The notes beneath the pieces were generated by a model. That model was not told where the DNA came from. It worked only from the letters and a program-made list of their open reading frames with translations, and searched no databases. The translations under genes and the position numbers were made by a program. Below, piece by piece: positions 9,001 to 17,399 of a stretch of DNA of 64,000 nucleotides. Each line of letters opens with the position of its first letter. Position 1 is the stretch's first letter. The DNA is taken from assembly GCA_017512885.1 (NCBI GenBank), contig JAFWEP010000027.1, positions 49,409 to 113,408 on the forward strand, in the 5' to 3' direction. Source of the DNA: Erysipelotrichaceae bacterium (GTDB lineage Bacteria > Bacillota_I > Bacilli_A > Erysipelotrichales > Erysipelotrichaceae).

Positions 9001-10262
9001 CAGTTTCCTCCGTACAGTTTCTTCAGATCGGAAGTCCTTCCGATCTTCTTCAGTTCTTTATAGACTTGCTGGAGCTGCTGTTCGTAACGATTCCCGGCAA
9101 AGGAAGGGAAGAGGTCGAGATCTCTGATCTCATCGGGCAGATACTGGATGCGGTGGAAGCAGTCTGTCCGTTCATAGGAGTACTGTTCTTCAGGGGCCAG
9201 ACCGACCGGAGTAAGGCGCAGATAGCGCGGCATCTCGTAAGCGTGGGTCTTTGCCAGTTCCCGGACATGTTCGGCTGCTGCAGAGGCGGTGCGGGACTTG
9301 GCGCTGAGACAGAGGTCGATCACGTGTACGCCCAAGGGGATGATCGCTTCCGGGAAGCCGACTTCACGCACTGTGCTGCAGACCGAGGCAGTACGGGCGC
9401 AGAGGGCCGGATTGGCCAGGCCGACTTCCTCATAGGCGATGACCTGCAGCCGGCGCAGGATCGCTTCCTCCTCACCGGCCTGAGCCAGCTGGCCCAGGTA
9501 GTAGAGAGCAGCATTAGGATCGGAACCGCGGATGCTTTTCTGGAAGGCACTGAGCAGGTCGTAATAGCCGTCTTCGCTGCCGAAGGAACGGGAGTTGCTG
9601 ACGCGGGTATACTCCTTGACGATCTCTTCGCTGATGAGCCCGTCTTTGGCGTAGACAGCGGAGATCTCAAGGATGTTCAGGGCATAGCGGATGTCTCCGT
9701 TCACGGTATCGATGATCCGCTGCAGAGCGCTCTCTTCGATCGTATATTCTCCGTTCAGTCCTTCCGGTGCGGCCAGTGCCCGCTGCAGGGCATCCCGGAT
9801 ATCGGCGGGAGTCAGGGCCTTCAGTTCGATCATATGGGCCCGGCTGCGGATCGCCGGATTGATCGCATGGTAGGGATTGGCGGTCGTGGCCCCTAAGAGG
9901 ATGACCGAACCGTCTTCCAGATGAGGCAGCAAGAGATCCTGCTTGTCCTTGTTCAGACGGTGGACCTCATCGCAGATGAGGACCAGCGGACCGCTCATCT
10001 TCGCTTCGAAGAAGACGGCATCGAGGTCTTTCTTGCTGCCGGTCACGGCATTGAAACTGCGGTAGGGACGGTGCAGTTCTTCGGCGATCACTCTGGCCAG
10101 AGTCGTCTTGCCGACGCCCGGAGGACCGAAAAAGATCAGTGAAAAGATCTGCTCATTCTCCACGAGACGGGTGATCAGACCGTCCTTTCCGACCAAGTGC
10201 TGCTGGCCGATGATATCCTGCAGTCTGCGCGGGCGCAGACGGAATGCGAGAGGTTCTTTCAT
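9000..10262 (-). CDS. rarA: Replication-associated recombination protein A (RarA/MgsA)
   Basis: AAA+ clamp-loader-like ATPase acting at stalled replication forks. 420 residues. Walker A FFGPPGVGKTTLA (about 43-55), Walker B VLICDEVHRLNKDKQD, sensor ATTANPYHAINPAIRSRA, then the tetramerisation domain with YYDLLSAFQKSIRGSDPNAA and YLPDEIRD near the C-terminus. Start ATG lies 6 nt downstream of a -10 hexamer with no ribosome-binding site, so a leaderless message is predicted. Divergent from the transketolase genes. Confidence 0.93.
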   Translation of the reverse strand: MKEPLAFRLRPRRLQDIIGQQHLVGKDGLITRLVENEQIFSLIFFGPPGVGKTTLARVIAEELHRPYRSFNAVTGSKKDLDAVFFEAKMSGPLVLICDEVHRLNKDKQDLLLPHLEDGSVILLGATTANPYHAINPAIRSRAHMIELKALTPADIRDALQRALAAPEGLNGEYTIEESALQRIIDTVNGDIRYALNILEISAVYAKDGLISEEIVKEYTRVSNSRSFGSEDGYYDLLSAFQKSIRGSDPNAALYYLGQLAQAGEEEAILRRLQVIAYEEVGLANPALCARTASVCSTVREVGFPEAIIPLGVHVIDLCLSAKSRTASAAAEHVRELAKTHAYEMPRYLRLTPVGLAPEEQYSYERTDCFHRIQYLPDEIRDLDLFPSFAGNRYEQQLQQVYKELKKIGRTSDLKKLYGGN

Positions 10263-10268
10263 GCCCTT

Positions 10269-10274
10269 ATTTTA
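10269..10274 (-). promoter_or_regulatory. -10 element TAAAAT of a leaderless start (rarA)
   Basis: On the minus strand TAAAAT ends 6 nt before the rarA ATG, so no ribosome-binding site is possible between them. Confidence 0.55.
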
Positions 10275-10332
10275 TCGTTTCGTTTGCCGAAAGAAAAGGA
10301 CGATTCAAGGCACAAAACAGCAGGGGATTTGA

Positions 10333-10338
10333 TAGAAT
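10333..10338 (+). promoter_or_regulatory. -10 element TAGAAT for the transketolase operon
   Basis: TAGAAT 24 nt upstream of the ATG at 10363, leader contains GGGAGG. No good -35 seen. Confidence 0.45.
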
Positions 10339-10362
10339 AGATGCGTAAGGGAGGAATTTTCT

Positions 10363-11178
10363 ATGGATAATAATGAACTGCGTAAACACGCAGCCAATGT
10401 ACGCCAGAAGATCGTGACCATGGTCTATGACGCACAGTCCGGACACCCGGGCGGATCACTGGGTGCTGCCGATATCCTGACGACGCTGTACTTCGAAGAG
10501 ATGGATATCAATGAAGCCAATCTGAAAACGACGAAGCGTGACCGTTTCGTGCTGTCCAAGGGGCATACATCTCCGGCTCTCTATGCAGTCCTGGATGAGA
10601 AAGGTCTGCTGAAGGAAGATCTGAAGAGCTTCCGTCAGCTGGATTCCAATCTGCAGGGACATCCGAATATGAACGAAGTTCCCGGCGTCGATATGTCGAC
10701 CGGTTCGCTGGGACAGGGCGTCTCTACGGCTGTCGGTATGGCCATCGCCAACAAGCTCGACAAGGTCCCGTACCGGGTCTATGCCCTGGTCGGTGACGGC
10801 GAGAGCGAAGAAGGCATCGTCTGGGAAGCAATGATGGCGGCCGCTCATTATCAGCTCGATAATTTCTGCGTGATCTTTGATCAGAACGGCCTGCAGATCG
10901 ACGGCAACGTTCAGGATGTCATCGGTCCGCTGCCTTTAAAAGAAAAAGCCGAAGCATTCGGCCTGCATGCCGTGGAATGCGACGGTCACGACTATGATGC
11001 GATCAAAGCTGCGCTGAAGGAAGCCCGTGAGACCAAGGGCCAGCCGACGGCGATCATTGCCCATACCGTCAAGGGCAAGGGCGTCTCCTTCATGGAGAAC
11101 AATTACGCCTGGCATGGTTCCGCTCCGAATACCGAGCAGTATGAACAGGCTATGAAAGAACTGAAGGGAGAAGACTAA
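10363..11178 (+). CDS. tktA: Transketolase, N-terminal subunit
   Basis: Thiamine-diphosphate-binding half of a split transketolase, moving two-carbon units between sugar phosphates in the pentose phosphate pathway. 271 residues. SGHPGGSLGAADI, LSKGHTSPALYA and the ThDP motif VGDGESEEGIVWEA (GDGx ~ 26 N) with FDQNGLQIDG are visible. GGGAGG before ATG. The stop overlaps the ATG of the second subunit by one base, which fits equal production. Confidence 0.93.
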   Translation: MDNNELRKHAANVRQKIVTMVYDAQSGHPGGSLGAADILTTLYFEEMDINEANLKTTKRDRFVLSKGHTSPALYAVLDEKGLLKEDLKSFRQLDSNLQGHPNMNEVPGVDMSTGSLGQGVSTAVGMAIANKLDKVPYRVYALVGDGESEEGIVWEAMMAAAHYQLDNFCVIFDQNGLQIDGNVQDVIGPLPLKEKAEAFGLHAVECDGHDYDAIKAALKEARETKGQPTAIIAHTVKGKGVSFMENNYAWHGSAPNTEQYEQAMKELKGED

Positions 11179-12098
11179 TGGCACAGGAAACAAGAAATGC
11201 GTATGGTCAGGAATTAGCGAAACTGATCCAGGAACGCGAAGATATCGTCGTCCTTGATGCCGACCTGACGAAGTCCACCAAGACTGCGGAAGCCAAGAAA
11301 GTCTGCCCGGAACGTCATTTCAACGCCGGTATCGCCGAAGCCAACATGATGGGTATGGCTGCCGGTCTGGCTGCTTCCGGTAAGACGGTCTTTGCCTCTT
11401 CCTTTGCCGTCTTCGCTGCCGGCAGAGCCTTTGAGATCATCCGTAACTCGATCTGCTACCCGAATCTGAACGTCAAGGTCTGCGCCACGCATGCCGGTCT
11501 CTCTGTCGGTGAAGACGGTGCATCCCACCAGTCTATCGAAGATGTCGCGATCATGCGTTCCCTGCCGAACATGTCCGTCTTCGTTCCCTGCGATCAGTAT
11601 GAAACCAAGGCAGTCATCGACTATGTCGCTGATCTGAAGGGTCCGTGCTATGTCCGTCTGGGACGCGGCAAGGTCGAAGATGTCTTCAATGAAGAGACGG
11701 TCTTTGACTTCACCAAGGTCAGAGTCCTGAAGGAAGGCAAGGATGTCGTTCTGTTCGCCATGGGCCTGATGGTCCAGGAAGCCCTGAAAGCTGCTGAAGA
11801 ACTGGAAAAGGAAGGCATCTCCTGCTCGGTGATCAACGTTTCCTGTCTGAAGCCTCTGGATAAGGAAGGCGTCAAAAAAGCCCTCCAGAGCCATAAGAAA
11901 GCCTTCTGTCTGGAAGAACACAACGTGATCGGCGGTCTCTTCTCCGCTGTTGCGGAAACAGCCGTACAGACAGAGTCCTGCCCGGTCTATCCGATCGGTG
12001 TCGAAGATACCTTCGGTGAATCCGGCCCGGCGGCCAAGGTGCTGAAGAAATACGGCATCTGTGCAGAACACGTCGTAGAAGTCGTAAAGGCACACTGA
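11178..12098 (+). CDS. tktB: Transketolase, C-terminal subunit
   Basis: Pyrimidine-binding and C-terminal domains of the split transketolase, 306 residues. The N-terminal part has VLDADLTKSTKT and the catalytic-region segment FNAGIAEANMMGMAAGLA. AGLSVGEDGASHQSIEDVA is the usual dimer-interface segment. The C-terminal regulatory-like domain ends with GVEDTFGESGPAAKVLKKYG. It functions only with the preceding subunit. Confidence 0.93.
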   Translation: MAQETRNAYGQELAKLIQEREDIVVLDADLTKSTKTAEAKKVCPERHFNAGIAEANMMGMAAGLAASGKTVFASSFAVFAAGRAFEIIRNSICYPNLNVKVCATHAGLSVGEDGASHQSIEDVAIMRSLPNMSVFVPCDQYETKAVIDYVADLKGPCYVRLGRGKVEDVFNEETVFDFTKVRVLKEGKDVVLFAMGLMVQEALKAAEELEKEGISCSVINVSCLKPLDKEGVKKALQSHKKAFCLEEHNVIGGLFSAVAETAVQTESCPVYPIGVEDTFGESGPAAKVLKKYGICAEHVVEVVKAH

Positions 12099-12103
12099 AA
12101 AAC

Positions 12104-12130
12104 AAGGCGATCGCAATGATCGCCTTTTTA
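12104..12130. terminator. Bidirectional terminator
   Basis: Stem AAGGCGATC / GATCGCCTT with GCAAT loop and T5. It separates the convergent transketolase and Cof-phosphatase genes. Confidence 0.85.
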
Positions 12131-12928
12131 AATGAGTTCGAGATGCCGGAAGGCATTGTAGATGCCGTCTTCCCGGACATCGCTCGTGACATAGTCCGCG
12201 CAGGCTTTGACCTCATCAGAGGCATTGCCCATGGCGACGCCGATCCCGGCTTCCTTCAGCATCTCCCGGTCGTTCTGGGAATCGCCGAAGCAGATCGCTT
12301 CTTCCAGCCGGAAGCCGCTCTTCTCCAGCATCTCCCGTACGCCGGTCGATTTGTTGAAGGAGGCGGGGTAGGCTTCTGCTGCCTGGGAGCGGGCTTTGAC
12401 CGTCTGCAGGGAAGGATACTTCTTCATGAAGGAGAAGATCGTTTCGAGATCCCCATGCATGAAGAGATCGAGGGGCATGCCCCATTCTTCGTGGGTGTTA
12501 CGCAGGAGGGTATCGTCCTTCAGTCCGGTCCGCGTCGCCCCACCGACGAGATAGAAGTCGCAGAAGCGTTCGTACTGGTGATAGACGGCCATGCCCTGGG
12601 GGAATTTGCAGGCAAAGGCGATGTCATTCTGCAGGCAGTCGTTCAGGACGCCGAGGAAGTCGGCTTCACTGAAACGATGGACGCTGAGGATCTCGCCCTG
12701 CGGGGTGTACTGCATCATGCCGTTGCAGGAGGTGATCGCCCGGGGCTGTACCTCGTCAATGATCCAGGGCAGGATGTAGACTTTGGAACGTCCGGTCGCC
12801 AGGAAGAGGGTATGACCGTTCTGACGGGCCAGACGGAGCGCTTCCTTTGTGGAAGCAGGCAGTTCGGCAGCCCGGAAGGGGACCAGGGTGTCATCGATAT
12901 CGAAGACCAGTGCTGTAGGCTTGCGCAT
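12128..12928 (-). CDS. Cof-type HAD-IIB family hydrolase
   Basis: 266 residues. HAD motif I VFDIDDTLVPF near the N-terminus, motif II LFLATGRSK, and motifs III/IV in the CFGDSQNDREMLKEAG segment near the C-terminus, with the type IIB cap between. These enzymes dephosphorylate sugar phosphates, FMN or similar small molecules. The substrate cannot be read from sequence. Start chosen at the ATG behind AGGAGGAACTGCC, since a longer frame would run into the tRNA gene. Confidence 0.88.
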   Translation of the reverse strand: MRKPTALVFDIDDTLVPFRAAELPASTKEALRLARQNGHTLFLATGRSKVYILPWIIDEVQPRAITSCNGMMQYTPQGEILSVHRFSEADFLGVLNDCLQNDIAFACKFPQGMAVYHQYERFCDFYLVGGATRTGLKDDTLLRNTHEEWGMPLDLFMHGDLETIFSFMKKYPSLQTVKARSQAAEAYPASFNKSTGVREMLEKSGFRLEEAICFGDSQNDREMLKEAGIGVAMGNASDEVKACADYVTSDVREDGIYNAFRHLELI

Positions 12929-12975
12929 GGCAGTTCCTCCTAAAAGAAAAGCCCGGTAGAGGGCTGGATCATCAA

Positions 12976-13068
12976 TGGCGGAGACAGTGGGATTCGAACC
13001 CACGTGCCGGTTTGACCCGACAACTCGATTTCGAGTCGAGCTCGTTATGACCGCTTCGATATATCTCC
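12976..13068 (-). tRNA. tRNA-Ser (anticodon CGA)
   Basis: 93 nt, class II with a long variable arm. Acceptor stem GGAGATA / TGTCTCC (one G-U pair) followed by G and an encoded CCA. Anticodon stem-loop CTCGA-CTCGAAA-TCGAG gives anticodon CGA, reading UCG. T-arm GTGGGTTCGAATCCCAC is perfect. A TAGAAT 7 nt upstream of the 5' end on the minus strand is a likely -10. Confidence 0.95.
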
Positions 13069-13101
13069 AACGGAGATTCTATCATACTTCCAGGAAAACC
13101 G

Positions 13102-13638
13102 CTATGACTTTTCTTTCTTTGCGTCGAGGAAACGCTTCAGTTTGCTGAGCGGGTTCTCCCGGTAGTTCAGACCGGCTTCCTGCAGAAAGGCGAGACCTTC
13201 CGCATAGGAAGCGGTATCGGCATCGTAAAGTTCGAATTCAAACTCGTAGTCGGTGATCCCCAGATAATGGTTCTCATCGAGGCAGATCTCTCCGCTCTCT
13301 CCCTGATACAGATGACGGACCGTCAGCAGATCGCCCAGATAGAGGGGCTCCCTGAGCGCGAACTGCTGCAGCACTTCCTGTACATAGGGATCGGAGAAGT
13401 CATCCTCGGGGATCTCTTTCTCGTATTCACGGTGACCGCCGGGGACACGCTCCTTCAGGGTGAAGACCCGTTTTCCGCTGTCCGGGAATTCCCGGATGCG
13501 CAGGGCGCAGTGCTCATTGCCCTGATAGTAATGGTTGATCTGGGTCGTGACCGTAAAGTCCCGGAGGGAACAGAGGACATCGAATTCTTCTTTGCTCAGA
13601 AGCATCTTTGCTTCCTTCTCGATTCTGGCTTTTGGCAT
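13102..13638 (-). CDS. CYTH domain protein (YjbK-like triphosphate tunnel enzyme)
   Basis: 178 residues. The EXEXK signature of triphosphate tunnel metalloenzymes is at the N-terminus (ARIEKEAKMLL), followed by alternating charged strands: YYQGNEHCALRIRE, RVFTLKER, EICLDEN, YEFEFELYDAD. Such proteins hydrolyse triphosphates or polyphosphate, or bind nucleotides. YjbK of Bacillus has no proven substrate. Start ATG is 6 nt behind TATAAT, predicted leaderless. The tRNA-Ser lies downstream on the same strand. Confidence 0.85.
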   Translation of the reverse strand: MPKARIEKEAKMLLSKEEFDVLCSLRDFTVTTQINHYYQGNEHCALRIREFPDSGKRVFTLKERVPGGHREYEKEIPEDDFSDPYVQEVLQQFALREPLYLGDLLTVRHLYQGESGEICLDENHYLGITDYEFEFELYDADTASYAEGLAFLQEAGLNYRENPLSKLKRFLDAKKEKS

Positions 13639-13644
13639 GGTTTC

Positions 13645-13650
13645 ATTATA
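13645..13650 (-). promoter_or_regulatory. -10 element TATAAT of a leaderless start (CYTH gene)
   Basis: Minus-strand TATAAT ends 6 nt before the ATG at 13638. On the plus strand an overlapping TATACT (13649-13654) serves the divergent PTS gene. Confidence 0.6.
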
Positions 13651-13676
13651 TACTAAGGAAGAAATCCGGAGAACTC

Positions 13677-15224
13677 ATGAAAAAAACGAACCTTTTATAC
13701 GAATATATGAAACTGCCGATCCGGGTCCTCTGCTTCGGTTTTGTGCTGCTGGCAGTCGGTTTCCTGATCCAGAATGAAAACGTCAATATCTTCTATACCT
13801 TCCGCAATACCTATATCCTGATCGCTGCGGAAGTCTGCCGCCGCTGCGGCGAAGCCATCATCAACCTGTGGCCACTCTTTCTGCTGACGAGCCTCGTTGC
13901 CAAACGGGCGAACAGCGGGGTGCCGATGGCCATGGCTGTCTTCGGCTTCCTGGTCTTCCAGGTCGTCACGATGATCTTCTCTACGGACAGCTACAGTCCG
14001 CAGGCCTATCTCACACTGTTCGGGATCTCCTTTGATGCGACCCGCATCCCGGTCAGCAGCACCGGGATCCACTACCCGCTGAATATCGGACTGCCGGGCA
14101 TCTTCATCGTTGCCTACATCACCCGCTATGTCTTCGTCCGTTCACGCAACCGCAGTTCCTATTCCCTGCTCAGTTTCCTGAACCAGGATACGGCTGCTTT
14201 CCTCTATGAACTGTTCCTCTGTGCTCTGGCCGCCTTCGGCATCACCCTGCTGTATCCGGCCTTCAACAGTTTCCTGCAGCAGCTGATCGAGCGGATCGCT
14301 TCCAACATCTCCGATCCCGCCAATATGGCGCTTTACGGTGTCCTGGACCGCGTCCTTTCCGCTCTGGGCATGCCCGATCTGATCCGGGTCCCGTTCTGGT
14401 TCACTTCCCTGGGCGGTTCCTATCAGAGCATCGCCGGCGAGAATATCGTCGGGGATGTCGCGATCTGGAACTACTTTACGGAAGCCAGCGGCAGTTTTGC
14501 CGGGGCCGGACGTTTCATCACGCCCTATTACTGCCTGAACCTGTTCGTCCTGCCGGCGATCTATATCGGCATGTATGCCAGCATCACCGACCGCAGCGAA
14601 CTGCAGCGCAGACTGCCTTTCCTGATCGGCGCCCTGATCATCACGGTCCTGGCCGGCAATCCGCTGCCTCTGGAATACCTGCTGATCTTCACTTCGCCTT
14701 TGCTGTACGGGGCATATCTGGTGCTGACCGCCGTCCTCTTTGCGGTCCTGCCACTGAGGAACTGCTTCCTGGGCTTCGTCTTTGAAGGCAGCACGACTGC
14801 GGCCGCATTGCCCGGATCCTTCCCGGACTACATCATCAACCTGCGCAGTCCGCAGCTCTTCGATACTGTCGTCGGCATCGCCCTGGTCGGGGTGGTCGCT
14901 GCTGCCGTAGCCTTTGCGATGACCTTCATCTATTATCGCTGCCTTTCCTATGACCTGCTGGGGACCGGCAAGAAGAAGCAGTTCCTGAGCGATCTTTATG
15001 CAGCAGTAGGGGGCATCGACAATATCGAGAGCGCCAGTTCTTCCCTTTTCCGTCTGAACCTGAAGCTGAAGGATCTGGAAGCTGTTTCTTTCTCGCAGAT
15101 CGGGGAGATCGGCGCCCGCCGTCTGACAGAGACCCGCAGCGGGGTGAGCCTCGATCTTGGTTCTTCCTGCACCCTGCTGGCACTGGCCATCGGCAAAGAT
15201 ATCCGTTCCGTACGCCGGGTCTAG
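13677..15224 (+). CDS. PTS transporter subunit EIIC with a cysteine-less EIIB-like domain
   Basis: 515 residues. About ten membrane helices (residues 20-435) with the EIIC architecture of the glucose/maltose PTS family, including the substrate-loop segment VFEGSTTAAALPGS (GxTE-like region). The C-terminal 75 residues align to an EIIB domain: AVGGIDNIESASSSLFRLNL matches the GGxxNIxxxxxCxTRLR pattern, but the phosphorylated cysteine is Ser456 and the TRLR motif reads FRLN. The EIIB part therefore cannot take a phosphoryl group as a normal thiophosphate. Start ATG (GGAG 6 nt upstream) is preferred over a longer frame that crosses the promoter TATACT. Confidence 0.8.
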   Translation: MKKTNLLYEYMKLPIRVLCFGFVLLAVGFLIQNENVNIFYTFRNTYILIAAEVCRRCGEAIINLWPLFLLTSLVAKRANSGVPMAMAVFGFLVFQVVTMIFSTDSYSPQAYLTLFGISFDATRIPVSSTGIHYPLNIGLPGIFIVAYITRYVFVRSRNRSSYSLLSFLNQDTAAFLYELFLCALAAFGITLLYPAFNSFLQQLIERIASNISDPANMALYGVLDRVLSALGMPDLIRVPFWFTSLGGSYQSIAGENIVGDVAIWNYFTEASGSFAGAGRFITPYYCLNLFVLPAIYIGMYASITDRSELQRRLPFLIGALIITVLAGNPLPLEYLLIFTSPLLYGAYLVLTAVLFAVLPLRNCFLGFVFEGSTTAAALPGSFPDYIINLRSPQLFDTVVGIALVGVVAAAVAFAMTFIYYRCLSYDLLGTGKKKQFLSDLYAAVGGIDNIESASSSLFRLNLKLKDLEAVSFSQIGEIGARRLTETRSGVSLDLGSSCTLLALAIGKDIRSVRRV

Positions 15225-15227
15225 GTA

Positions 15228-15257
15228 TTGACAAAGAGGGAAGATATCCTTTATTAT
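15228..15257 (+). promoter_or_regulatory. Promoter of rpmH operon
   Basis: TTGACA (15228-15233), 18 nt spacer, TATTAT (15252-15257). The consensus -35 is the best in the window, as expected for a ribosomal protein gene. Leader about 35 nt with GAGGTGG before the ATG. Confidence 0.75.
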
Positions 15258-15300
15258 TTGGAGGATATTGCTCTTATATTAGAAAAAGAGGTGGCGCTTA

Positions 15301-15435
15301 ATGAAAAGAACGTATCAACCGAGCAAGCGTAAGCACCAGAATACTGCTGGTTTCCGCGCCCGCATGAAAACTGTAGGCGGTCGGAAGGTCCTGGCCAGAC
15401 GTCGTGCCAAGGGCAGAAAAGTCTTATCGGCTTAA
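15301..15435 (+). CDS. rpmH: 50S ribosomal protein L34
   Basis: 44 residues, full length. Begins [19 protein letters not shown] and contains [20 protein letters not shown], the hallmark of L34. First gene of rpmH-rnpA-yidC-jag. Unlike the common Firmicute arrangement, dnaA is not upstream. Confidence 0.98.
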   Translation: MKRTYQPSKRKHQNTAGFRARMKTVGGRKVLARRRAKGRKVLSA

Positions 15436-15438
15436 GAG

Positions 15439-15460
15439 AGTCACGTCAGTGACTTTTTCT
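15439..15460 (+). terminator. Terminator/attenuator between rpmH and rnpA
   Basis: Stem AGTCAC / GTGACT, GTCA loop, T5 tail, four bases after the rpmH stop and seven bases before the rnpA ATG. No second promoter is seen, so it likely reduces readthrough into rnpA. Confidence 0.7.
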
Positions 15461-15464
15461 TACT

Positions 15465-15797
15465 ATGCGTAAAGAGTATCGTATCCGGAAGAACGAAGAG
15501 TTCGGTGCACTGATCGGGGAGCATCATTCCAGTGCATCTTCCTCCTTCGTCGTCTACCGCCGGAACCGGAAGGAAGCAAAGGCCCGCTTCGGGATCAGCG
15601 TCTCCAAAAAGCTGGGAGGAGCCGTGGAAAGGAACCTCATCAAGCGCCAGCTGCGGATGATGATCACGGAGTCCGTTGATTTCGAACAATACCCCTTTGA
15701 CTGCGTCGTGATCGTACGAAAAGGCTATCTGAAGCAGTCCTATGCAGGGAATAAAAAGGACTTGGAAAAGCTTCTTAAAACAGGTAGAATAGGTTAG
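15465..15797 (+). CDS. rnpA: Ribonuclease P protein component
   Basis: 110 residues, basic. Protein cofactor that binds the 5' leader of pre-tRNA with the RNase P RNA. Contains YRIRKNEEFGALI, ARFGISVSKKLGGAVERNLIKR (the RNR-type motif, variant) and VVIVRKG. The ATG comes directly after the T-tract of a hairpin and has no ribosome-binding site, an odd context. Expression probably depends on readthrough from rpmH. Confidence 0.95.
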   Translation: MRKEYRIRKNEEFGALIGEHHSSASSSFVVYRRNRKEAKARFGISVSKKLGGAVERNLIKRQLRMMITESVDFEQYPFDCVVIVRKGYLKQSYAGNKKDLEKLLKTGRIG

Positions 15798-15815
15798 TAT
15801 CTGAAAGGTGACCCT

Positions 15816-16688
15816 ATGAACAAAAAGAAAGTGCTGTTGGTCCTGAGCATTCTCGCTCTGCTGTTCCTGATGAGCGGATGTGCCATCCCGACCGACGAAA
15901 ACGGACAGTTCATCCGTATCACGGATGATACGACGTTCCAGTACATGATGACCAACGAAGGGATCTTCGCAGCGATCTTCGTCTATCCCTTGTCAAAATT
16001 CATCAACTTCATGGTCCCCAGGACCAATGTTGCCGTGGCGATCGCTCTCGTCACCGTAACCATCAACCTGGTCGTGACCCTGCTGACCTGGCGTTCCAAC
16101 ATGGCTACGCAGAAGATGCAGATGATCCAGCCGGAACTGGCCCGGATCCAGAAGAAATACGAAGGCCGTGATGATCAGAACAGCAAGATGCGTCAGGCCC
16201 AGGAGATGCAGAATCTCTACAACAAGCATGGCATCAACCCGATGGGCTCGCTGCTGGTCAGCTTCATTCAGTTCCCGATCCTGATCGCCATGTACCATGC
16301 GGTACAGCGTTCCGTATATGTCGCAAACGGTTCGGTCTTCGGACTGAGTCTGGCGACTTCTCCGCTGCAGGGCATCTCGGAAGGAAAGTATGGCTATCTG
16401 GTCATCTTTGCCCTGATGGTCATCACCCAGCTGATCTCCATGAAGGTCCCGCAGTGGCTTTCCGAAAGAAGAGCGAAGGCAGAAGCCGAGAAGCACTTCC
16501 GTCGTTATGAGAAACCGGCCAACCCCAACCAGGCCACGATGTATTTCATGATGGTATTCATCTCCGTCCTGTTGATCTCCTGGCCGACATCGATGTCCTT
16601 CTACTATGTGATCTCTTCCCTGACGATGATCCTCAAGAATCTTCTGCTTGACCGCTTCATCAACAAAGAAATGGAGGCCGTCAAGTAA
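15816..16688 (+). CDS. yidC: Membrane protein insertase YidC/OxaA (lipoprotein form)
   Basis: 290 residues. N-terminal lipoprotein signal with lipobox LMSGC (Cys about 23), then five membrane helices of the Oxa1 fold with a charged cytoplasmic loop (LARIQKKYEGRDDQNSKM) and the hydrophilic-groove segment NPMGSLLVSFIQFPILIAMY. Inserts and folds membrane proteins. AAAGGTGA site before the ATG, and a possible extra -10 TAGAAT at 15785. The stop overlaps the ATG of jag. Confidence 0.95.
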   Translation: MNKKKVLLVLSILALLFLMSGCAIPTDENGQFIRITDDTTFQYMMTNEGIFAAIFVYPLSKFINFMVPRTNVAVAIALVTVTINLVVTLLTWRSNMATQKMQMIQPELARIQKKYEGRDDQNSKMRQAQEMQNLYNKHGINPMGSLLVSFIQFPILIAMYHAVQRSVYVANGSVFGLSLATSPLQGISEGKYGYLVIFALMVITQLISMKVPQWLSERRAKAEAEKHFRRYEKPANPNQATMYFMMVFISVLLISWPTSMSFYYVISSLTMILKNLLLDRFINKEMEAVK

Positions 16689-17353
16689 TGAAACAGTATA
16701 CCGGCAAGACTCTGGAAGACGCCCTGCAGGCTGCAGCAAGCGAGAAGGGCTGTCAGAAGGAAGACCTGACCTACAACGTCATCAGCGAAGAAAAACACTT
16801 CCTGGGCATCGGCAACAGCGTTACGATCGAAGCCTATGACCGTCAGGATGTCAAAGAGTTCATCTTTGACTACCTCGGTTCCTACTTCACTGATCTGGAC
16901 CAGGCAGTCTCGATCGAGATCGTACTGCAGGACGACGACACCTACAACGTCATCCTGGATGCCGAAAACAACGCGATCATCATCGGCCGCGGCGGACAGA
17001 CTCTGCGGGCGATCGCTACCGTCCTGAAAGCTGCCGTCAATACGGAATTCAAGACTTCGCAGCTCAAGAAGTATATCCGTGTGCAGGTCGACGTCAACAA
17101 CTACCGCGAAGAGCGTTACCGCAAGGTCACGGCGATCGCTAACCGGGTCGCCCGGGAGGTTGCCCGGAGCCATGTCGATGCCGCACTTGATCCGATGCCC
17201 AACGATGAACGCAAGGCGATCCATCAGGCGCTGAATGATCAGCCGCATGTCCGTACGGAGTCGGAAGGTGAAGGCGCTCAGCGGCACATCGTGATCCGTT
17301 ACGTCGAAAAGAAGGAACGGAAGAAGGATAAGAAAGAGAAGGAGGAAGCGTAA
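16688..17353 (+). CDS. khpB: RNA-binding protein Jag/KhpB
   Basis: 221 residues. Jag-N domain (KQYTGKTLEDALQAAASEK..., residues 1-52), KH domain with IIIGRGGQTLRAIATVL (about 97-113) and C-terminal R3H domain (RVAREVARSHVDAALDPM). Partner of KhpA in RNA binding linked to cell elongation and division in Gram-positives. Conserved partner of yidC, starting at its stop codon. A lysine/glutamate-rich tail ends the protein. Confidence 0.93.
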   Translation: MKQYTGKTLEDALQAAASEKGCQKEDLTYNVISEEKHFLGIGNSVTIEAYDRQDVKEFIFDYLGSYFTDLDQAVSIEIVLQDDDTYNVILDAENNAIIIGRGGQTLRAIATVLKAAVNTEFKTSQLKKYIRVQVDVNNYREERYRKVTAIANRVAREVARSHVDAALDPMPNDERKAIHQALNDQPHVRTESEGEGAQRHIVIRYVEKKERKKDKKEKEEA

Positions 17354-17368
17354 GCTTCTTCCTTTTTG
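17341..17368 (+). terminator. Terminator after jag
   Basis: Stem GGAGGAAGC / GCTTCTTCC (one wobble) enclosing the stop codon, T5 tail. Confidence 0.8.
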
Positions 17369-17374
17369 TATAAT
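17369..17374 (+). promoter_or_regulatory. -10 element TATAAT for the LppM-like lipoprotein gene
   Basis: TATAAT, 25 nt upstream of the ATG at 17400. The leader is purine-rich (GGGGGAAGGATGGG). Confidence 0.5.
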
Positions 17375-17399
17375 GAGGGGGAAGGATGGGAAATAGATC

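Noticed and set aside
15224..15300. Replication origin upstream of rpmH
   Set aside because: Only 77 bp, no DnaA boxes, no AT-rich unwinding element beyond the promoter, no dnaA.
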